A stretch of DNA of 64,000 nucleotides from Phytoseiulus persimilis (GCA_037576195.1 CM075102.1:44760745-44824744); one strand, 5' to 3'. Positions 1 to 12,700 are shown, counted from the stretch's first letter. Translations and numbers: made by a program. Notes: a model not told the origin generated them from the letters alone.

Positions 1-3000
1 CGTTGACCAAACCCCTGGGAACGGTACCGTGGATTGAGAACGTTCCCAACAACAAGGTGCGTTCGACACAGAGGACGATATCTCAGACAAGAAGCTAACA
101 AACCGATGTGTCCGGGATCTCGCGAGTCACCACGCGACCCTCTTACCTGTATTTGCAGGATAGCGACAGGTCCCTGAGATCATATAATCTGATTCTTGAA
201 TCGTTGCTCGTCACGAGAATTTTGTCCTCCCCAGGCATCGGCTCGATACCGCTTATTTTTTTGCCAGCCGAGTTCTTCCCTCGCGAACTACGAACGGCAA
301 TCTGGGTGTAGTACTTCAACTGGTCCGTCGTGTAGAAGACGCAGCGTCCGTCGTAGGATCCAACGACTGCGAACTTCCCGTTTTGGCAGAAATTCGCACA
401 TGTGATCAATTTCGTATGCGTTCCTTCTAGTTCATTCCACAAATGAACTTTCTTGTCAGGAATATTCCAGAGCCGGAGCTTCCCGTCGAGCGAACCGCTC
501 AGGAAATACCTGAAGCGAGACAAGGGTTCGTCGTTGGAGACCTCTCCGCGTCTTCCGAATGTAGGAATAACCGAGAGCATTCGATTGTGGGATAAGAGAA
601 AAGCTGTGAGGAGACAACTTGACCAACCTATCGTCGCGAGGATGGAAAGCTATGGCAGTCACGAATTCGACATGATGGAAGACACAAAGACATTCGGCTC
701 GACTGATGTGCCAGAGTCGAACGGTTTTGTCCATTGAAGATGACAAAATGAAATACGATTTCGACCAGGATAGATCCAGAACATCCGCCGTATGACCTTC
801 ATACACCACGAACGGAATGGGCATGAACGGTCCGCGATCCTCCGGGGTCGTTTCACTACCCGAGTTCGTTTCCTGCTCCGGAGATAACACTACTTTAACA
901 ATGGACCCTCATTGAGTTTCCTACGTTCTTTTTTCAGCCATCATATTTTTGAGCTCAACTCCGGGAAACGGGTTACCTCTTTCTCGCGTAAATCACTCAT
1001 ATTGGCCTCTGTGATACTATCTTCTCGGTCTCTGTTGGTGTTTTGGCTCTTCCGTCGGATTTCGCTGAAGTGCTCGTATGCGTCTCGCAGAACCCAAACA
1101 CGCAGGACGTGATCCTGACCAGCACTCGCCAACAGTCTGCCACAGTGAGAAAATTTCATCGTCCATATCGCACCTTGATGGATTCCTTTTATGGCTGAAA
1201 AAAAGTCTCGGATGATTCTCTCTACAATCCAGTCGGGATTCATTGACGGAAGGAGCTAAAAAATCCGTTCGATGGCAGAATAGATTTCTGACGAGCCGTT
1301 GGGTCGGTTCTGTTATTGACGATTATTCGACATATCCAGGGTTCGGAAAAATACGAATATCTTCATTTTCGGTAGGGAGAAGTCTAATAGAAGCCTATGT
1401 ATATTCACCCTGGACTTCACGAATTCCGTCAAAGTCGGATTTCTGATTCTTCGAAGAAGTAGTGACTTTTATCTTATCTTGCTGTGTTTCCAAGGTCATC
1501 AGGTCCACCTCAGCCTGGTCATCGGCACTGTGTTGCGTGTGCCATTGCTGTAGTTCTGATAGGAATCAAGGACCAACGTTGAGTGAGCCTCTAACCAGAG
1601 ATAACGGATTACGACTCTTGACTGATTCTCGATATTCATCCGAGCTTCTTTTCACTTACTCTCGTCAGCAACGGTTTTGATTTTCGAAACAGTTGCCTCG
1701 AATTTTTTCCCGATCTTCCGTCGCAGCTTGCTTCTGCAGTAGGAGTGAAAGATTTCTTCAAAAAAAATCGAAGCCAGATACGACGGTTTCTCTGAGAATT
1801 TTGCAAGAAGAACTGGGGAACTCACGCTTTCTTTTTCAACGTTCCTCCAGCCTCTCCTTCTGGTGGTTCATCGATCACTGCTTCGGTGGGAGCGGTGCTT
1901 TCCGCATCAGAGCCATCCAGTTTCGTCGTAGAGCTGAAGTGACACATTTCTTCGCTTAATTCACGGGAATCAATGGAGACCTTTCGCTCTTCGAAGCGGC
2001 AGTCCGGGGGGCCAAGCATCTCTCTCCTTATCGCAGCCCTGCGATAATGTGGGGAATCAACTACAGTCACAATACCGAGGAGTCCGAGTCGTCGCTTTCG
2101 AGTCGCAGAAAAACCGAAGCGGAATCCAAACAAGCACTGGCGCATTCCGAGACAAATCTCTCTCAACTTAGCTTCGGACCGGCATGCACACTAAGCTGTC
2201 AAAAAATCGAATCAACGGACAGTTTCCATGGGATTTGACCTAGCGAATGCGAGCGACTGATCAAGAGGGAAAAAAATTCAAGCGATTACTGAGATCTCCT
2301 CGAGTACGATCTGCGTCATCAGAACACCGCCGCGATGTGCTATGTCTAAATTTTCGAAAAGTTCTCGGTGCATGGAAAGGCTCTGTGTTTTTGAGGAAAA
2401 ATGAACATAATAAAATTCATTCCTTCTGTAGAATCCACAAGCGATGTTATCGGGCAACGCTACACAGCTGGCATCGTCGATAACATAGGAGAAACGCAGA
2501 TTTCAAACAGAGTGAGTACACAAAACTCCCCCGAAGAGTGGTGTTTCACCTTTCTTCGTCGTGATCAGCATCGAATCCGTCTCGAGACTCGAGTTTGTCC
2601 TTCGTTCTCCTGTGGTATCTTTTCTTCTTCCGATTTTTGAACCACGGACTGCACAAAGACCCGAATTTGAAAAGTGATACATTTTTTTTCTCTCGCGCAC
2701 TCTTGACGTATCGAGGCTCCTGGGTCGATATTCGCGAACTTTCTCGTTCTGATCCATGCCGCAGATACAGTGATCACCTCGCGGTTCGGGTCCGATGTTC
2801 GATCAGCGCATCGAGACACATTCTCGATTTCTCCATCAATTCAATAACTAAGACTGCTCACACTATTTCATCGTTACCCACCTGACATATTCCTGAGTGA
2901 TTCGCATTAAATGCAAGCTCAAAGGATTCACACACTGTGGTAGTTTGTCCTCAGCTACACTTAAGGGAATCTTTTCTCCGGTGTCAAGGTTCAAAACTTC

Positions 3001-4444
3001 GATTTGCTCGAGAATTTCAATGTCCGATAGTTGGCGTCCCGAATCCGTTCGCAGTCTCGGCATGTAATTCTGTTTGAGGGAGTTCTCGGGAGTTTTGTAC
3101 TCCAACGTTTTGATGCTGGCGTTGCTCGATCTTCTCGGCAGCTTCCCTTCACCCTGACGCACTTCTTCTTTCGTCATTCCTTTGTCCTCATCGTTATCCT
3201 TGGAGGAGGGCAAAACAGTTCGATATTCCAACGATCAAGACTCTTCGTAGCTCGACGTGTATTGCTAAGCACACGATCGGAGTCCCCATCCATGGTTACC
3301 TGAGGTTTGACGACGAAGTATCCCTTCTGAACGTTTTCCACCGGAAGCATGAAATCTTTACCGATCGACGACGTCGGCGTTTCAGCTAGTGGCGGCGGCA
3401 GTCCCATCGGCTGCACAGAGTTCACGCTCATTGCGTCGTCACTATCGTACGCTGATGGGTTCGGTGACTGCCGAGAACTCGTTTTGCTTTGTGATTTCTT
3501 ACGCCGCCTGCAACCAGAAGGATCTTGGAAATCGCTGATGCTGTGCTCCTCTCTATTTCTATCACAGTTAGCTCTCTCAAACATTCGAATTCTCCAAACA
3601 CAGACAACGGAACAGACGCTGAGAGAAGAAATTCCTGAGCAGAGATGCTTCCACTGACCTCGGCGGCGCCACAGGGGGTACGAATTCTTGAGGAAGAGAG
3701 GTTGGTTTCGTTGATGCCACGAGGTCGGGTTCATTCGTTCGATTGGATGAAGACGATTGGGTCAAGAGAGAAACGTCACCGGGTGAAGACGAAGAGCACT
3801 GCTGACTCGCTGCGGACGCGGGGAGGGCACCTTGCTGTTTGGCCTGAGCAACAGAATCGAAATACGATTTGACCATCATCGTGAGGTTCTTTCTCAGCGA
3901 GGAGCGTAGGGAAATCGATGGTCTTCAGCAGGTGCCAGAATACTCCGTCGATCTCTTTCCTCACCTTGTTCAAGTAGAGGCCCTCGACCGAAGATGATGC
4001 GACACTCTCAGTGTATGAACTCGACCCATCATCCAGGTGGGGCAGCAGACTCGATTTCCCCGGATGACAATTTTCGTCTTCCTCTCGAAGGAGCCGCTGT
4101 CTCCTGATTTCGATTCTCCGTGCGCGTTCCTCAACCTGCGGGGAGTCCGGGAGCCACTGTTAGTTCCTCTCTCCTCGCGAAAATCGTTACTCAGACTGAA
4201 TTCGATTTCTTCAGAAAGCAAATGTGATGGAATGAGAACCTGGTGCCCATACCTCAGATGCTTTGACTCGAAGGGCTTCTCTATCGATCGTGTCATTGCC
4301 ACTGTCAAGACTCGTCGGCTCAGTGCTCACCCCTGTCGCATTCAATGACGCGTCTTCAGCGTCGAAAAACTCGTCGGAGTCCGTGTCGGAAAGAGACATA
4401 TCTGAGAGAGAAAGGTTCATCGGTTCATCCCACGGTTCCGTCAC
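1..4444 (-). CDS. WDR44: WDR44 homologue (RAB11-binding WD40 protein), partial, multi-exon
   Basis: WDR44 (rabphilin-11) is a WD40 protein that binds active RAB11 and, through an FFAT motif, the ER proteins VAPA/B, linking endosomal recycling to the ER. What is seen: an N-terminal exon (about 4252-4418) carries DSDEFFDAED, a near-canonical FFAT core. Exons near 4130-3960, 3880-3650 and 3600-3170 encode low-complexity and proline-containing sequence. The exon ending near 2880 carries LDTGEKIPLSVAEDKLP, a hallmark WDR44 stretch. Basic linker pieces follow near 2620-2540, 2000-1820, 1730-1655 and 1560-1450. WD40 blades lie in 1198-977 (WTMKFSHCGRLLASAGQD), 872-629 (LLDLSW-type and SSSMDKTVRLWHIS) and 509-147 (SGSLDGKLRLWNIPDKK, NSDSRIRLYDLRDLSLS-like). 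A last exon begins at 14 and leaves the window. Splice sites at 977, 872, 629, 509, 147 and 14 fit GT-AG with matching phase. Linker exon borders and the first exon are uncertain. The 3' end is missing because the window stops. Confidence 0.93.
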
Positions 4445-6158
4445 CCAGCTGCTAGTTTGATCGGTCAGTTGTTGACAATCTTGTTCACTGATGGTGCGAA
4501 CCGAGAAACATGACTATTACTCGTCATTAGTGCAGCAGACGATTCGAAATCAGAGGACTTGAAGCTTTCCAGGAGGACTTTGTTGAAAAAAAATTGTTTC
4601 TATGCGCGACACTCCGCAAACGGCAGATGGGATAAGCATGCATCAAATTGCCAAGTAAACAAACAACGTTCTCCGCGAATCCTGCCACCGTTGACTCCGA
4701 TTTCCCTACCGGAGCAACATTCGGCAGGTCCACCTTTGCGTTGAATGCGGAAATCGGCGGACTCCCGAATCCCTGACCTCATCACGCGGAGCGCGGCTAT
4801 CCGGACAGCTATTAGGAACTCACCTGATAATTTCAATATGAAAGTAGTCGCCCCGAAGTCAGGTTGTGATCAAGTTCAGATCAGCATTGGCGGCTGATCT
4901 CGGAATCGCTTACACAGATCTTGGATGAATTGCACTGGTCTTCCGTCCAAAATGGTTCAGATCAAGGCTTTCACATGATGGGGTCACTCAACAGCTGAGG
5001 GAGCAAGTGCCCGTCGTAGCTCGCAGTCTGGTTGCAGAACACAGATTTCGAATCCTTGTTTAAATGAAGTCGTCGTCTTCTCCAGTGTTTACGATCGCTC
5101 AAAACAAAGACTATAGCGCACGGAGCTTCAGTGGCACAAAGGAAGATGGCGGACTCTCCGCGGCCTCCATGTGCGGGGCGATCATTGACAGGGGCGGATC
5201 GTCTCGAATTTTCGACGGGGCAGAGCTCAGGAAGTCAGCGGAACGCCGCTCCCCTACTGCCACCCATCCAGTCGAAACGAAATCACACCCTAACAGCGAG
5301 GTGCAAGGACAAGGTTGATTGGGGTGACGATCGACTCGAAACCATGACTCATGCTCACTGATGCAACGACGAAATCCGCGGATTCATGCGAGCGGCCGAC
5401 AGCAAAACTTGTTGGCCCGAGTTTTCGACTCAGGATCAGCGCTGCCGATTTCTCTAGATCTCGTTGTATCTCATTTCGAGCTTCCTCCAAGTTTTCGGCC
5501 CATGAAATACGTCCGTTCTGGGTCCCCGATTGGGCCGAACTCGACGTAATCCACACGGCAGAACTAATTAGCCTGAGGGACGATGGCTTCGAACTATGGC
5601 AGCCCTCGAACCCCGATGAACGAAGGAAGGTTGCGGTCATGCCAGCGGACTCGGGAAGCGGAGCAGTGGCCTTGCGACCTCGGTGATTCCCGGGGCGGAC
5701 CCTCAATCTGATGTCCCTCATGGCGAAAAATTCCTCAATCTGATTCCCCTCATGGCGAAATATCCGTTACCAAGTCCGCTAGAAGGAAATCCCGCCACCC
5801 GCAGGGTCTATGGAACTTTCGGGACGCGTGGTGAGATTTGGTGCATGCCGTCGGCGGCATTCCAGATGGACTTCGCGATGCTCGGGCTGGGCGATACGCT
5901 GCCCAAAACCCTGGGCCGAAGACCGTAATGCCCGGACCGCTCCCTCCACCCCTCCCTCGCCACGCTAGTGAAGCGGAGAGCCTCTTCGTCAACCAGCCTC
6001 TGCCTCCTCTAAAGCTTCTGTCCAGCTTAGTACGGCGAGTTTAGGTTCGCTGTGACGTTTCTCATATGTTTCTGGAATCACGGCGGGCGACTGCACGACA
6101 AGCTCAGATTAAAGGAGAGAGACTTCGTAAAATTGATCAACATACATGTTTACATGAC
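4425..6158. other. Non-coding stretch upstream of WDR44; no gene identified
   Basis: The 5' exon(s) or promoter of WDR44 should lie somewhere left of 4.9 kb. A 144-codon open frame on the minus strand (5721-5290) contains an acidic/helical piece but overlaps a 111-codon open frame on the plus strand, has no recognisable domain and no clear splice context, so I do not call it. A short direct duplication at 5701-5762 is listed separately. Otherwise I see nothing definite. Confidence 0.5.
5701..5762. repeat. Two-copy direct repeat, about 32 bp unit
   Basis: CCTCAATCTGAT...CCCTCATGGCGAAA occurs twice in tandem (5701-5732 and 5733-5762), with two or three mismatches between copies. No function is evident. 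Confidence 0.8.
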
Positions 6159-6164
6159 TTTATT
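6159..6164 (-). terminator. Poly(A) signal AATAAA of TRMT5
   Basis: On the minus strand AATAAA begins one base after the TRMT5 stop codon (TAGTAATAAAG), implying an extremely short 3'UTR. Confidence 0.7.
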
Positions 6165-6165
6165 A

Positions 6166-7443
6166 CTAGTTGCAGGGCTCATCTTTGTCGCCACAGTCCA
6201 GTTTGGCTCTTTTAACAGCTGGCTCATTATCCTCTGTGCTCTCTTCGCACGAATATTTTATAACAAACGTAGCCCTCACCATGTCTTTTCCCGGTGAAAC
6301 CTGCCTGACGGAGTGCTCTGTATGATTCACGACATGGAATTTCCCTTCGAAGTCCCCTAGTTTACTCAAAACAATATCCCAAGCCGCCGATGTATCTCTT
6401 CTAATCTCCGACTTCAGGAACATGTAGCAGTGGATGTTGAGCATGGTGCCTTGTGGGAAATCCATGTCCTTGAAAACATCCAGGAAATCAATGGCGATGC
6501 CAGGCAGGTTCATCGTAACATGAACATCAGCGCTCGAATACTTCTCCTTTACTTTTGTTCTGAAGAACGTGTTCAGAAAGTCTCGCCCATCCATGTTGAA
6601 TGGCTCGACTTTGTGCTGGACTTTGTTGTGCTTGATGTTCTTCACCAAATATTCAAAACTCGAAGGGTTCAGATCATTTGCGTAAACGGTGCAACCCTTA
6701 CGCGCGGCTGGGATGGCGAACGGTCCCACCCCGGCAAACACGTCGAACAAGATGCTCTCGCGTTTGAGCAGAAGCGTGATCCGGTTGTGCTCCGTCCCCA
6801 AGCGTGGGTTCCAGTATACTTGGGCGAAATCGAGCTCGAACACGCATCCGTGCTCCCGTACTTTCACGATGGTCTCGGCTTCACCTGCCAGGACCTCAAA
6901 GTTGAAGTTCCTGTACTCCGTCTGGATTTGCGATGTTTTGTTAACCACGAGTTTCACGTTTTTCAACTTGTCCAACAGAATCTGCCCGATAATTTTTTTG
7001 AAGGGATCAAGGTGTGATCTGAGATTCAGATGTAGGATGTGACCAACGACGCTGAATCCAGCACCCCCGACTTCGCTGTTTGAACCGCTTAGCAATCTTT
7101 GCATGGTAGCTTCCGCTGTGAAGTTTTCGTAGTTCAATTCGATTTCAAGCGGTTGAATGTGATGCGTCTCCATTAACTTTTGTAGGTTCAAAGCAGGGTC
7201 GAAGAGAAGCCTGCGCACATTGTCCACTACTTGAACCGGTTTCAGATTTGGCAATTTCAGAAGCATGGGCTTGAATTTACTCATCTCGTCGTTGAGAGAG
7301 TCTGATTTGTCAAGAGCTAATGATGGTACGACGTGTTTACACGAAAATTTTGATCGGTCCAGCTGCGTCATCCCAACCACGCACTCCGGAATCGAGATAG
7401 GTTTGTACATGATAATTTTGGCTAACAAGGGAACACACTTCAT
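6166..7443 (-). CDS. TRMT5: tRNA (guanine(37)-N1)-methyltransferase TRMT5/Trm5
   Basis: Trm5 uses S-adenosylmethionine to make m1G at position 37, next to the anticodon, preventing +1 frameshifting; eukaryotic forms act in cytosol and mitochondria. The 425-codon frame is a single exon in an otherwise intron-rich neighbourhood. Seen: the Trm5 central region, then the SAM-binding Rossmann motif FDVFAGVGPFAIPAARKG (about residue 237), ANDLNP, and the catalytic-loop signature MNLPGIAIDFLD (about residue 315), which corresponds to the family MNLP motif. I chose the ATG at 7443 because an in-frame TAA lies 42 bases upstream with no other ATG between. Length is typical of the family, perhaps with a short targeting leader (MKCVPLLAKIIMYKP). 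The stop at 6166-6168 is followed directly by AATAAA. Its 5' neighbour CCDC12 ends only 66 bp upstream on the same strand. Confidence 0.96.
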   Translation of the reverse strand: MKCVPLLAKIIMYKPISIPECVVGMTQLDRSKFSCKHVVPSLALDKSDSLNDEMSKFKPMLLKLPNLKPVQVVDNVRRLLFDPALNLQKLMETHHIQPLEIELNYENFTAEATMQRLLSGSNSEVGGAGFSVVGHILHLNLRSHLDPFKKIIGQILLDKLKNVKLVVNKTSQIQTEYRNFNFEVLAGEAETIVKVREHGCVFELDFAQVYWNPRLGTEHNRITLLLKRESILFDVFAGVGPFAIPAARKGCTVYANDLNPSSFEYLVKNIKHNKVQHKVEPFNMDGRDFLNTFFRTKVKEKYSSADVHVTMNLPGIAIDFLDVFKDMDFPQGTMLNIHCYMFLKSEIRRDTSAAWDIVLSKLGDFEGKFHVVNHTEHSVRQVSPGKDMVRATFVIKYSCEESTEDNEPAVKRAKLDCGDKDEPCN

Positions 7444-7509
7444 GTGATCTCCTGCTCTATCGACAGAATCCAATCGGGTACGTTATTTCACCAATTAGGC
7501 CCTGATCAG

Positions 7510-8246
7510 CTAGTCCTCGTCGTCATCAGCGTCAGGTTTGGCGTTCTGCACAACACGTGCGAGGTCTTCGTTGTTCTCACGCAGCCTTTCGCGGATGTAT
7601 TCGGCGACAGCCCGTTTCTGCCTTCGTTCTAGTTTTTGGAGTTTGTCGGCGATGTCACGTTTCAAGTCCCAGTCTGGCTTTCGGGGAGCTAGAGTGGTGA
7701 TGTCGATTTCTTTGTCGAGCAAATCCTCGGAGTTGATTTGGTTGAGAGTTTCTTTAACCTGGAATGAGGGGGATCCAGTAATTGATCAGCCCACTCAAAG
7801 GGCGGGACCTCCGATTGAATCGAGGATTCTCGGATGACCGCCAAAAAGTTGACCTGCGCGCACCGATTCCAAACTGTTAGCCTCCGAAAAGTTTGTTCCC
7901 CCTGAAGGTCGCGCGGTCAGTCTCCGGGAAATACGACAATCTGCAGACCTTATTTAGTCATGCATTAATGTGATCGCAGCAATGAACTCACCCTCTCTTC
8001 GATGCGTTCGGGTTCGGCGTCAGGGATTTGAAATTCTTGAAGATTCTCGTCACTTGGTTTGTACGTGCGAAATACCGGTTTAGGCAAACTTTCATCGGTC
8101 GTGTTCCCCGAATCGTTCGAATCGATCTTCCGTTTTCTTTGCTCGCGGAGCTGTCGTAACCTTTCCTTGCGTTTCAAGGCGTTCTCCTCGAGTTTTCCAA
8201 CGTTCTCACAGGCTTGCGCCGGCGCACCGTTCTCGTTAGACGCCAT
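7510..8246 (-). CDS. CCDC12: CCDC12 (cwf18 family spliceosome component), two exons
   Basis: CCDC12/Cwf18 is a small spliceosomal protein found in Bact/C complexes. Exon 1 is 8246-7992 (85 codons) and exon 2 is 7758-7510 (82 codons plus stop), joined in phase 0 across a 233-bp intron with a GTGAGT donor and a TTCCAG acceptor, giving 167 aa, almost the same as the roughly 166-aa vertebrate protein. Seen: KLEENALKRKERLRQLRE near the N-terminus, a middle R-Y-P-type segment (FRTYKPSDENLQEFQIPDA), and the highly conserved LAPRKPDWDLKRDI in exon 2, followed by a charged coiled-coil helix and an acidic tail. The ATG at 8246 is preferred over an in-frame ATG at 8288, because the conserved family start aligns just after the former. 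Confidence 0.96.
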
Positions 8247-8309
8247 AATTGTTGACAACTGTCTCGTGTGTGCGACTCGTGTGTGCATGTGTCTGGGATA
8301 TCTTGACAC

Positions 8310-9757
8310 AGAGATAGAAGCGAGGCGACAATCAACAAACCGACAAGATTCCTAGGATCGCGAAACTTCGGCCAGCTCTCTTAACACATGGGACTCAAGA
8401 TGAGTTTGAGCATGAATCGGGAAGGACTCTCTGGGTTAGGGCCTCCGAGCGCACTGAAATGGTGGTTTGAGACACTCGAATGACATTGATGATTTCTGTG
8501 GGCGGGGCAACGCGGTTCGCGGCGGCTGGCTCACGGCCTCAGGATATCAGGGGATCTATCGATCGGGAAATGTTTAGCCCCTACTCAGAGGTATCCTGCG
8601 ACTGCTAGCCACCATTGATCGGGACATCAAACAAGGACAACATGGTTTCCCAGGAAACTCCTATTATCTAAATAATTAACCATGATTGATCAAGGTGTCG
8701 TGAGTTCCCCTGCGGATTCCCAACTTCAATGATGGTCACCACGTTTGCCTTCGCCCCCCGGTCGAAGCTGTCTCCCCGGGACCATGTCTGTATAACACAG
8801 TGAAGGATCTTCAGTCGCGTACAACTTCACTCCGGAGGGCGAACTCTGACCGCGACCTAACGAGATCAAAAAGGGTAGAAGCCGACGATGAAAGGTGCCT
8901 CACGGAGTCCGAGCTCATTCCCCAGTGGAATCGATGGAGCGCTGGATTCTTGAGTTGGCTGGCCCTGGGTTGGAAGAAATTTTCCTCCCCAAGCTCCTGA
9001 GAATATTATCGGAGTAGGCCCGATTCTTCTCATCTCGTCATCTTGGCTCGAACATCAAAGCAAACACCAGTCATACAAATAGGGAGGTCAACTCGATCCA
9101 GACTACTGATCGAGAATGAATTGAGGACTCCAGTAGTTGGTGGATTCAATTCCGTAATCGGATGAGCTTCATGCCTGGACACATGGAAGCATCGCTTCCT
9201 TTGAAAGCTGGCTGTGGTAACATGGGCTAGTACATAGCTGCATAGTCGACTCTTATCCAGGTGAATGATAATTCATAGCTTCGCTTTATCGGCAATTTCA
9301 AGCCTGAGGCGTGGGGTCGCTTGGATTGATTCCGCTCGTTCGTCCCTAAATGCGTGTCAAGAAGAAAGCACGGAAGAAATTGGCCTAATTAATCGAATCA
9401 CATCGAGTCGACCGCTTTTCTGGAAACTCTTGAGAATTTTAACGCCAAAAGCTGCGGGAGCCTCGGCATGACCGAATAGAAGAAATGCGGGGTGGCTTCA
9501 CACGGCGACTCAAGTTCATCTATCGATCCAGCTTGAATATATCTGTTCTGATGATACTGCGGCTCTTTCCAACTCTCGGCATGAGTTTTGCACCATGCAA
9601 ACGGAGCTTCTTAGAATCGAAACTCATCATAAAATCTCAGGTCCGCCCGGGCATCATGGGGGCTGGCCACGCTACTGCTTATGTACTTCTCAGAAACCCT
9701 TCCTACGACATACCGCAAGCCTAACGAGTTTGGAAGTGCGTTCAGGTCAAATCAGGA
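8310..9757. other. Intergenic stretch, nothing identified
   Basis: This is the upstream region of CCDC12 and the downstream region of the aminopeptidase. It holds only short unremarkable open frames and no recognisable repeat or RNA gene. The CCDC12 promoter presumably lies near 8.3-8.5 kb but no clear element is visible. Confidence 0.4.
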
Positions 9758-9758
9758 T

Positions 9759-12700
9759 TTAATGCTCAGTATTAGATGTAAAAGTTCGGTCATTCCTTGA
9801 AAAAAGTTGAAAGACAATCTTTGTCCCTCTGTCGCCAAGCAGCTCTCCTGAGGATGCGTTCTCGAGTCTGGGCCAACGAACGCTCAGTCCCGGGAATGGG
9901 ATTCTGCAAAGAGAGATCCATTTCCTGTTGCACGCTGGACTGAATTCATCCTTCCAAAGTTTCGCATACAGCTCATAATCAATCTGACGAGGAGATTCTC
10001 GAGAACGAACCTTTTCGAAGAATGCCTGGATTTCATCAGCCATTTCAAGAGTACTGAAGCCGCTAGTTAGCGCTTTGATGAAGGAAGGCAGCTGAATACC
10101 AGCGTTGAACTTCTCGTTGTACCTGATACATAGGAGAGAACAGAGTGAATTTCGACCGAATAACTCAGTGGCTCAGATCGATGTTTCCTACAATAAACAG
10201 GTCGGCGGCCTACTTGATGTGATGTTGGATGTAATGTGACCAGAGCATTCTTTGACCTAGAGTGGTTTTCGCCACCGCCGAAACGATACGCGGTCCGTAT
10301 TGAGAGCGAATCTGCAAGCAAGAAGGGATTAGTCACCGAGGGGCTCCGAACGAGAGACATAGTTCGAGTTACGTCGCGATAATTGCTCCGATCCCGATCA
10401 GATAGACGGAGTACTCTGCTCACTTGATCAGAAAGATTTGTGTCGAGGATCTTCAAGATGATCTCTTTTTTGTCCGTCGAAGCCAACGCCAGCAACACCT
10501 TCAGTTCATCCTCTTGTAATTTGGCGGCGTTGAAGATTTCCCACAGGGTGTCCCACGTTGACTCCTGTTCTGACTTGGCAAATCCTGTGTACGCGGCGAA
10601 CTTCAAATCTACAGGCAGGCTAGATCTGCCAGTGAGGCTCTCTTGGAGTCTCCTGCTAGCCTCCGCTATGACATCCTTGTCGTCGAAAGCTATCAGGGCA
10701 TCAATGACCAGAGCTCTCAGAAGGCAGCGACAATGATCTGGAAGAGATATACTGGTCGAGGTGAGTTGCTCCATGCCGACGCAGTACACGAGAGTTTTTG
10801 GCCTCAAAAACGATACAGAGAAAAGAAGTCGAAGACACTTGCCATCCGCTGGCGATCTATCCCATCCGAGAGAAGCGAAGATTTGTGTCAAAATTTTCCT
10901 CGCGAAGCTGGTAATTTCACCGCTGAGTTCGAGGTCATCTTGGTAAACAGCGGCTAGCTCGTTGAGAGCGTCGGTTATTGACACCCACACAATGAAGCTT
11001 TCATCGTCTTCCAAGACGGATGTCAACCGTAGGAGTTGTACGCTGTTCCGGTAGTTCGCAGCAACCTGTGGATACGGAGGGGTTTCTCTCTGATTTACAC
11101 CCGAAATCGTCGCCGATGCGTTACGATGTCAGCCATCGTGGCCTTATTGCTCGTTTCGGAGTGTCGAATCAAGTTATGCCATCCCTGTCTAATCACCTGT
11201 GCCGCGAGATCAGCATGAATGATGTAGCGATCTTTATCATTGACAAGCTCCTTATTTTTGAGCGCCGCCAAGAGGTTGAGGAACATGGGTTCCTCGTATA
11301 AAACTCGGAATACGCCGGTGCCGCCAGAGTTTACCTGCCGAGAAAAGCACACAGATTTAGCGAACAGAGTCCTGCATGTTCCATGGAGGAGATTCACAGC
11401 ACAGGGATCATCTAAAGCCTAAATTCAAAGCCTCACATGAGCCCAGGTGCTTCCTTCGGGCAACTGAATTTTGGTGGAGAAATCTTCAAGCACGATTTTG
11501 ATGGGCGTCGCCGTCTTGTTGGTCGCAATACTAATCGGGACCTGGAAATATAATCAAAACGTTGTTACACAGGATCTCGTCCTTCATCCCCCGCTCATCC
11601 AGAGAGCGAGGGGCTGTTCTTGCACCCCGGCTTCGTCAGTCTCTCGAAGACACCGGGCTCCACAGAATGAAGCGTCCAGGATCAAATATTCAGGGGAACA
11701 TAGCCTACCTTCCACGTTGGTTTCGCTACGGCTTTGAGAGCGCTCCCAGCATCGGAATAGAACTTCTCTTGACTGATTGAGAGCTCTCTCTCGGTAATTT
11801 TCACCTGCGAAGATCGCAATTCAAATCTGAGCAATCACTACATGCGATCAGACTACGAGGATCTTACTTTGAAACCGTTTGAAGAACTTTGCTCTCCGAG
11901 ATGATTGTCTTGTGAGGTATCGGGGTGGGAATAGAAGGACATCTCACCGTCAGTTGAGGGAATCCCATCTGAGACGTCCACGCATCCATGAGCTCTAAGA
12001 CGGACGATTCCGTTGGGGTCTGCAACGCCTGCCAGAGGTCTTCAGTTCGTGCGTTCGCATACTCATACTTGGTGAGGTACTTCGTCATTCCTTGCCGGAA
12101 CCTCTGGAGTTTCGGTTTAGATCAGACACTGTGGTCGCTCGATGTTTGCAAGAGAGCTTGAGCGCACAAATACTTCCGGATCTCTTTCGGTGCGAAGTTG
12201 TGCAATCCATCAGTAGTCTAGATTACGATATCACACGCACCTCATCGCCGATGTGATGGTAAAGCATGGAAATGATCGCTGCTCCCTTCTGGTATGAAAT
12301 CGCGTCGAAAATTTCGTCGGTTTCCGATGGATGGTTTATCGGCACTTCGATCGGATGAGAGCTATCAAGAACATCCAACTGAAAATAGAGCTGAACTCTA
12401 GAACAAGCTTCGTTCCGAACTTGATCCATCGACTTGCCTCGAACCGTGAAGAGTTCTCACTGGCGACGGGGGTACCGATTTCTAACAGACAAAAAAATCA
12501 CGCCTGTCAAAGCGTACCTGTAAAGCCCTGTTAAGCTCCAGAGAGAACTGCGATCTCAACCCGAGTTCGGGATTCAAAGTATGCGTGCAAATATATTCCA
12601 TGAATTTGGCAAAGCCCTCGTTCAGCCACAGATGAGTCCACCATTCCTATAGTTCGAAGGGAGTGATTTTAGAGTGATTATTCGCTCATCTTATACGAGC

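Noticed and set aside
6430..7017. 195-codon plus-strand frame opposite TRMT5
   Set aside because: Antisense shadow of TRMT5, no domain of its own.
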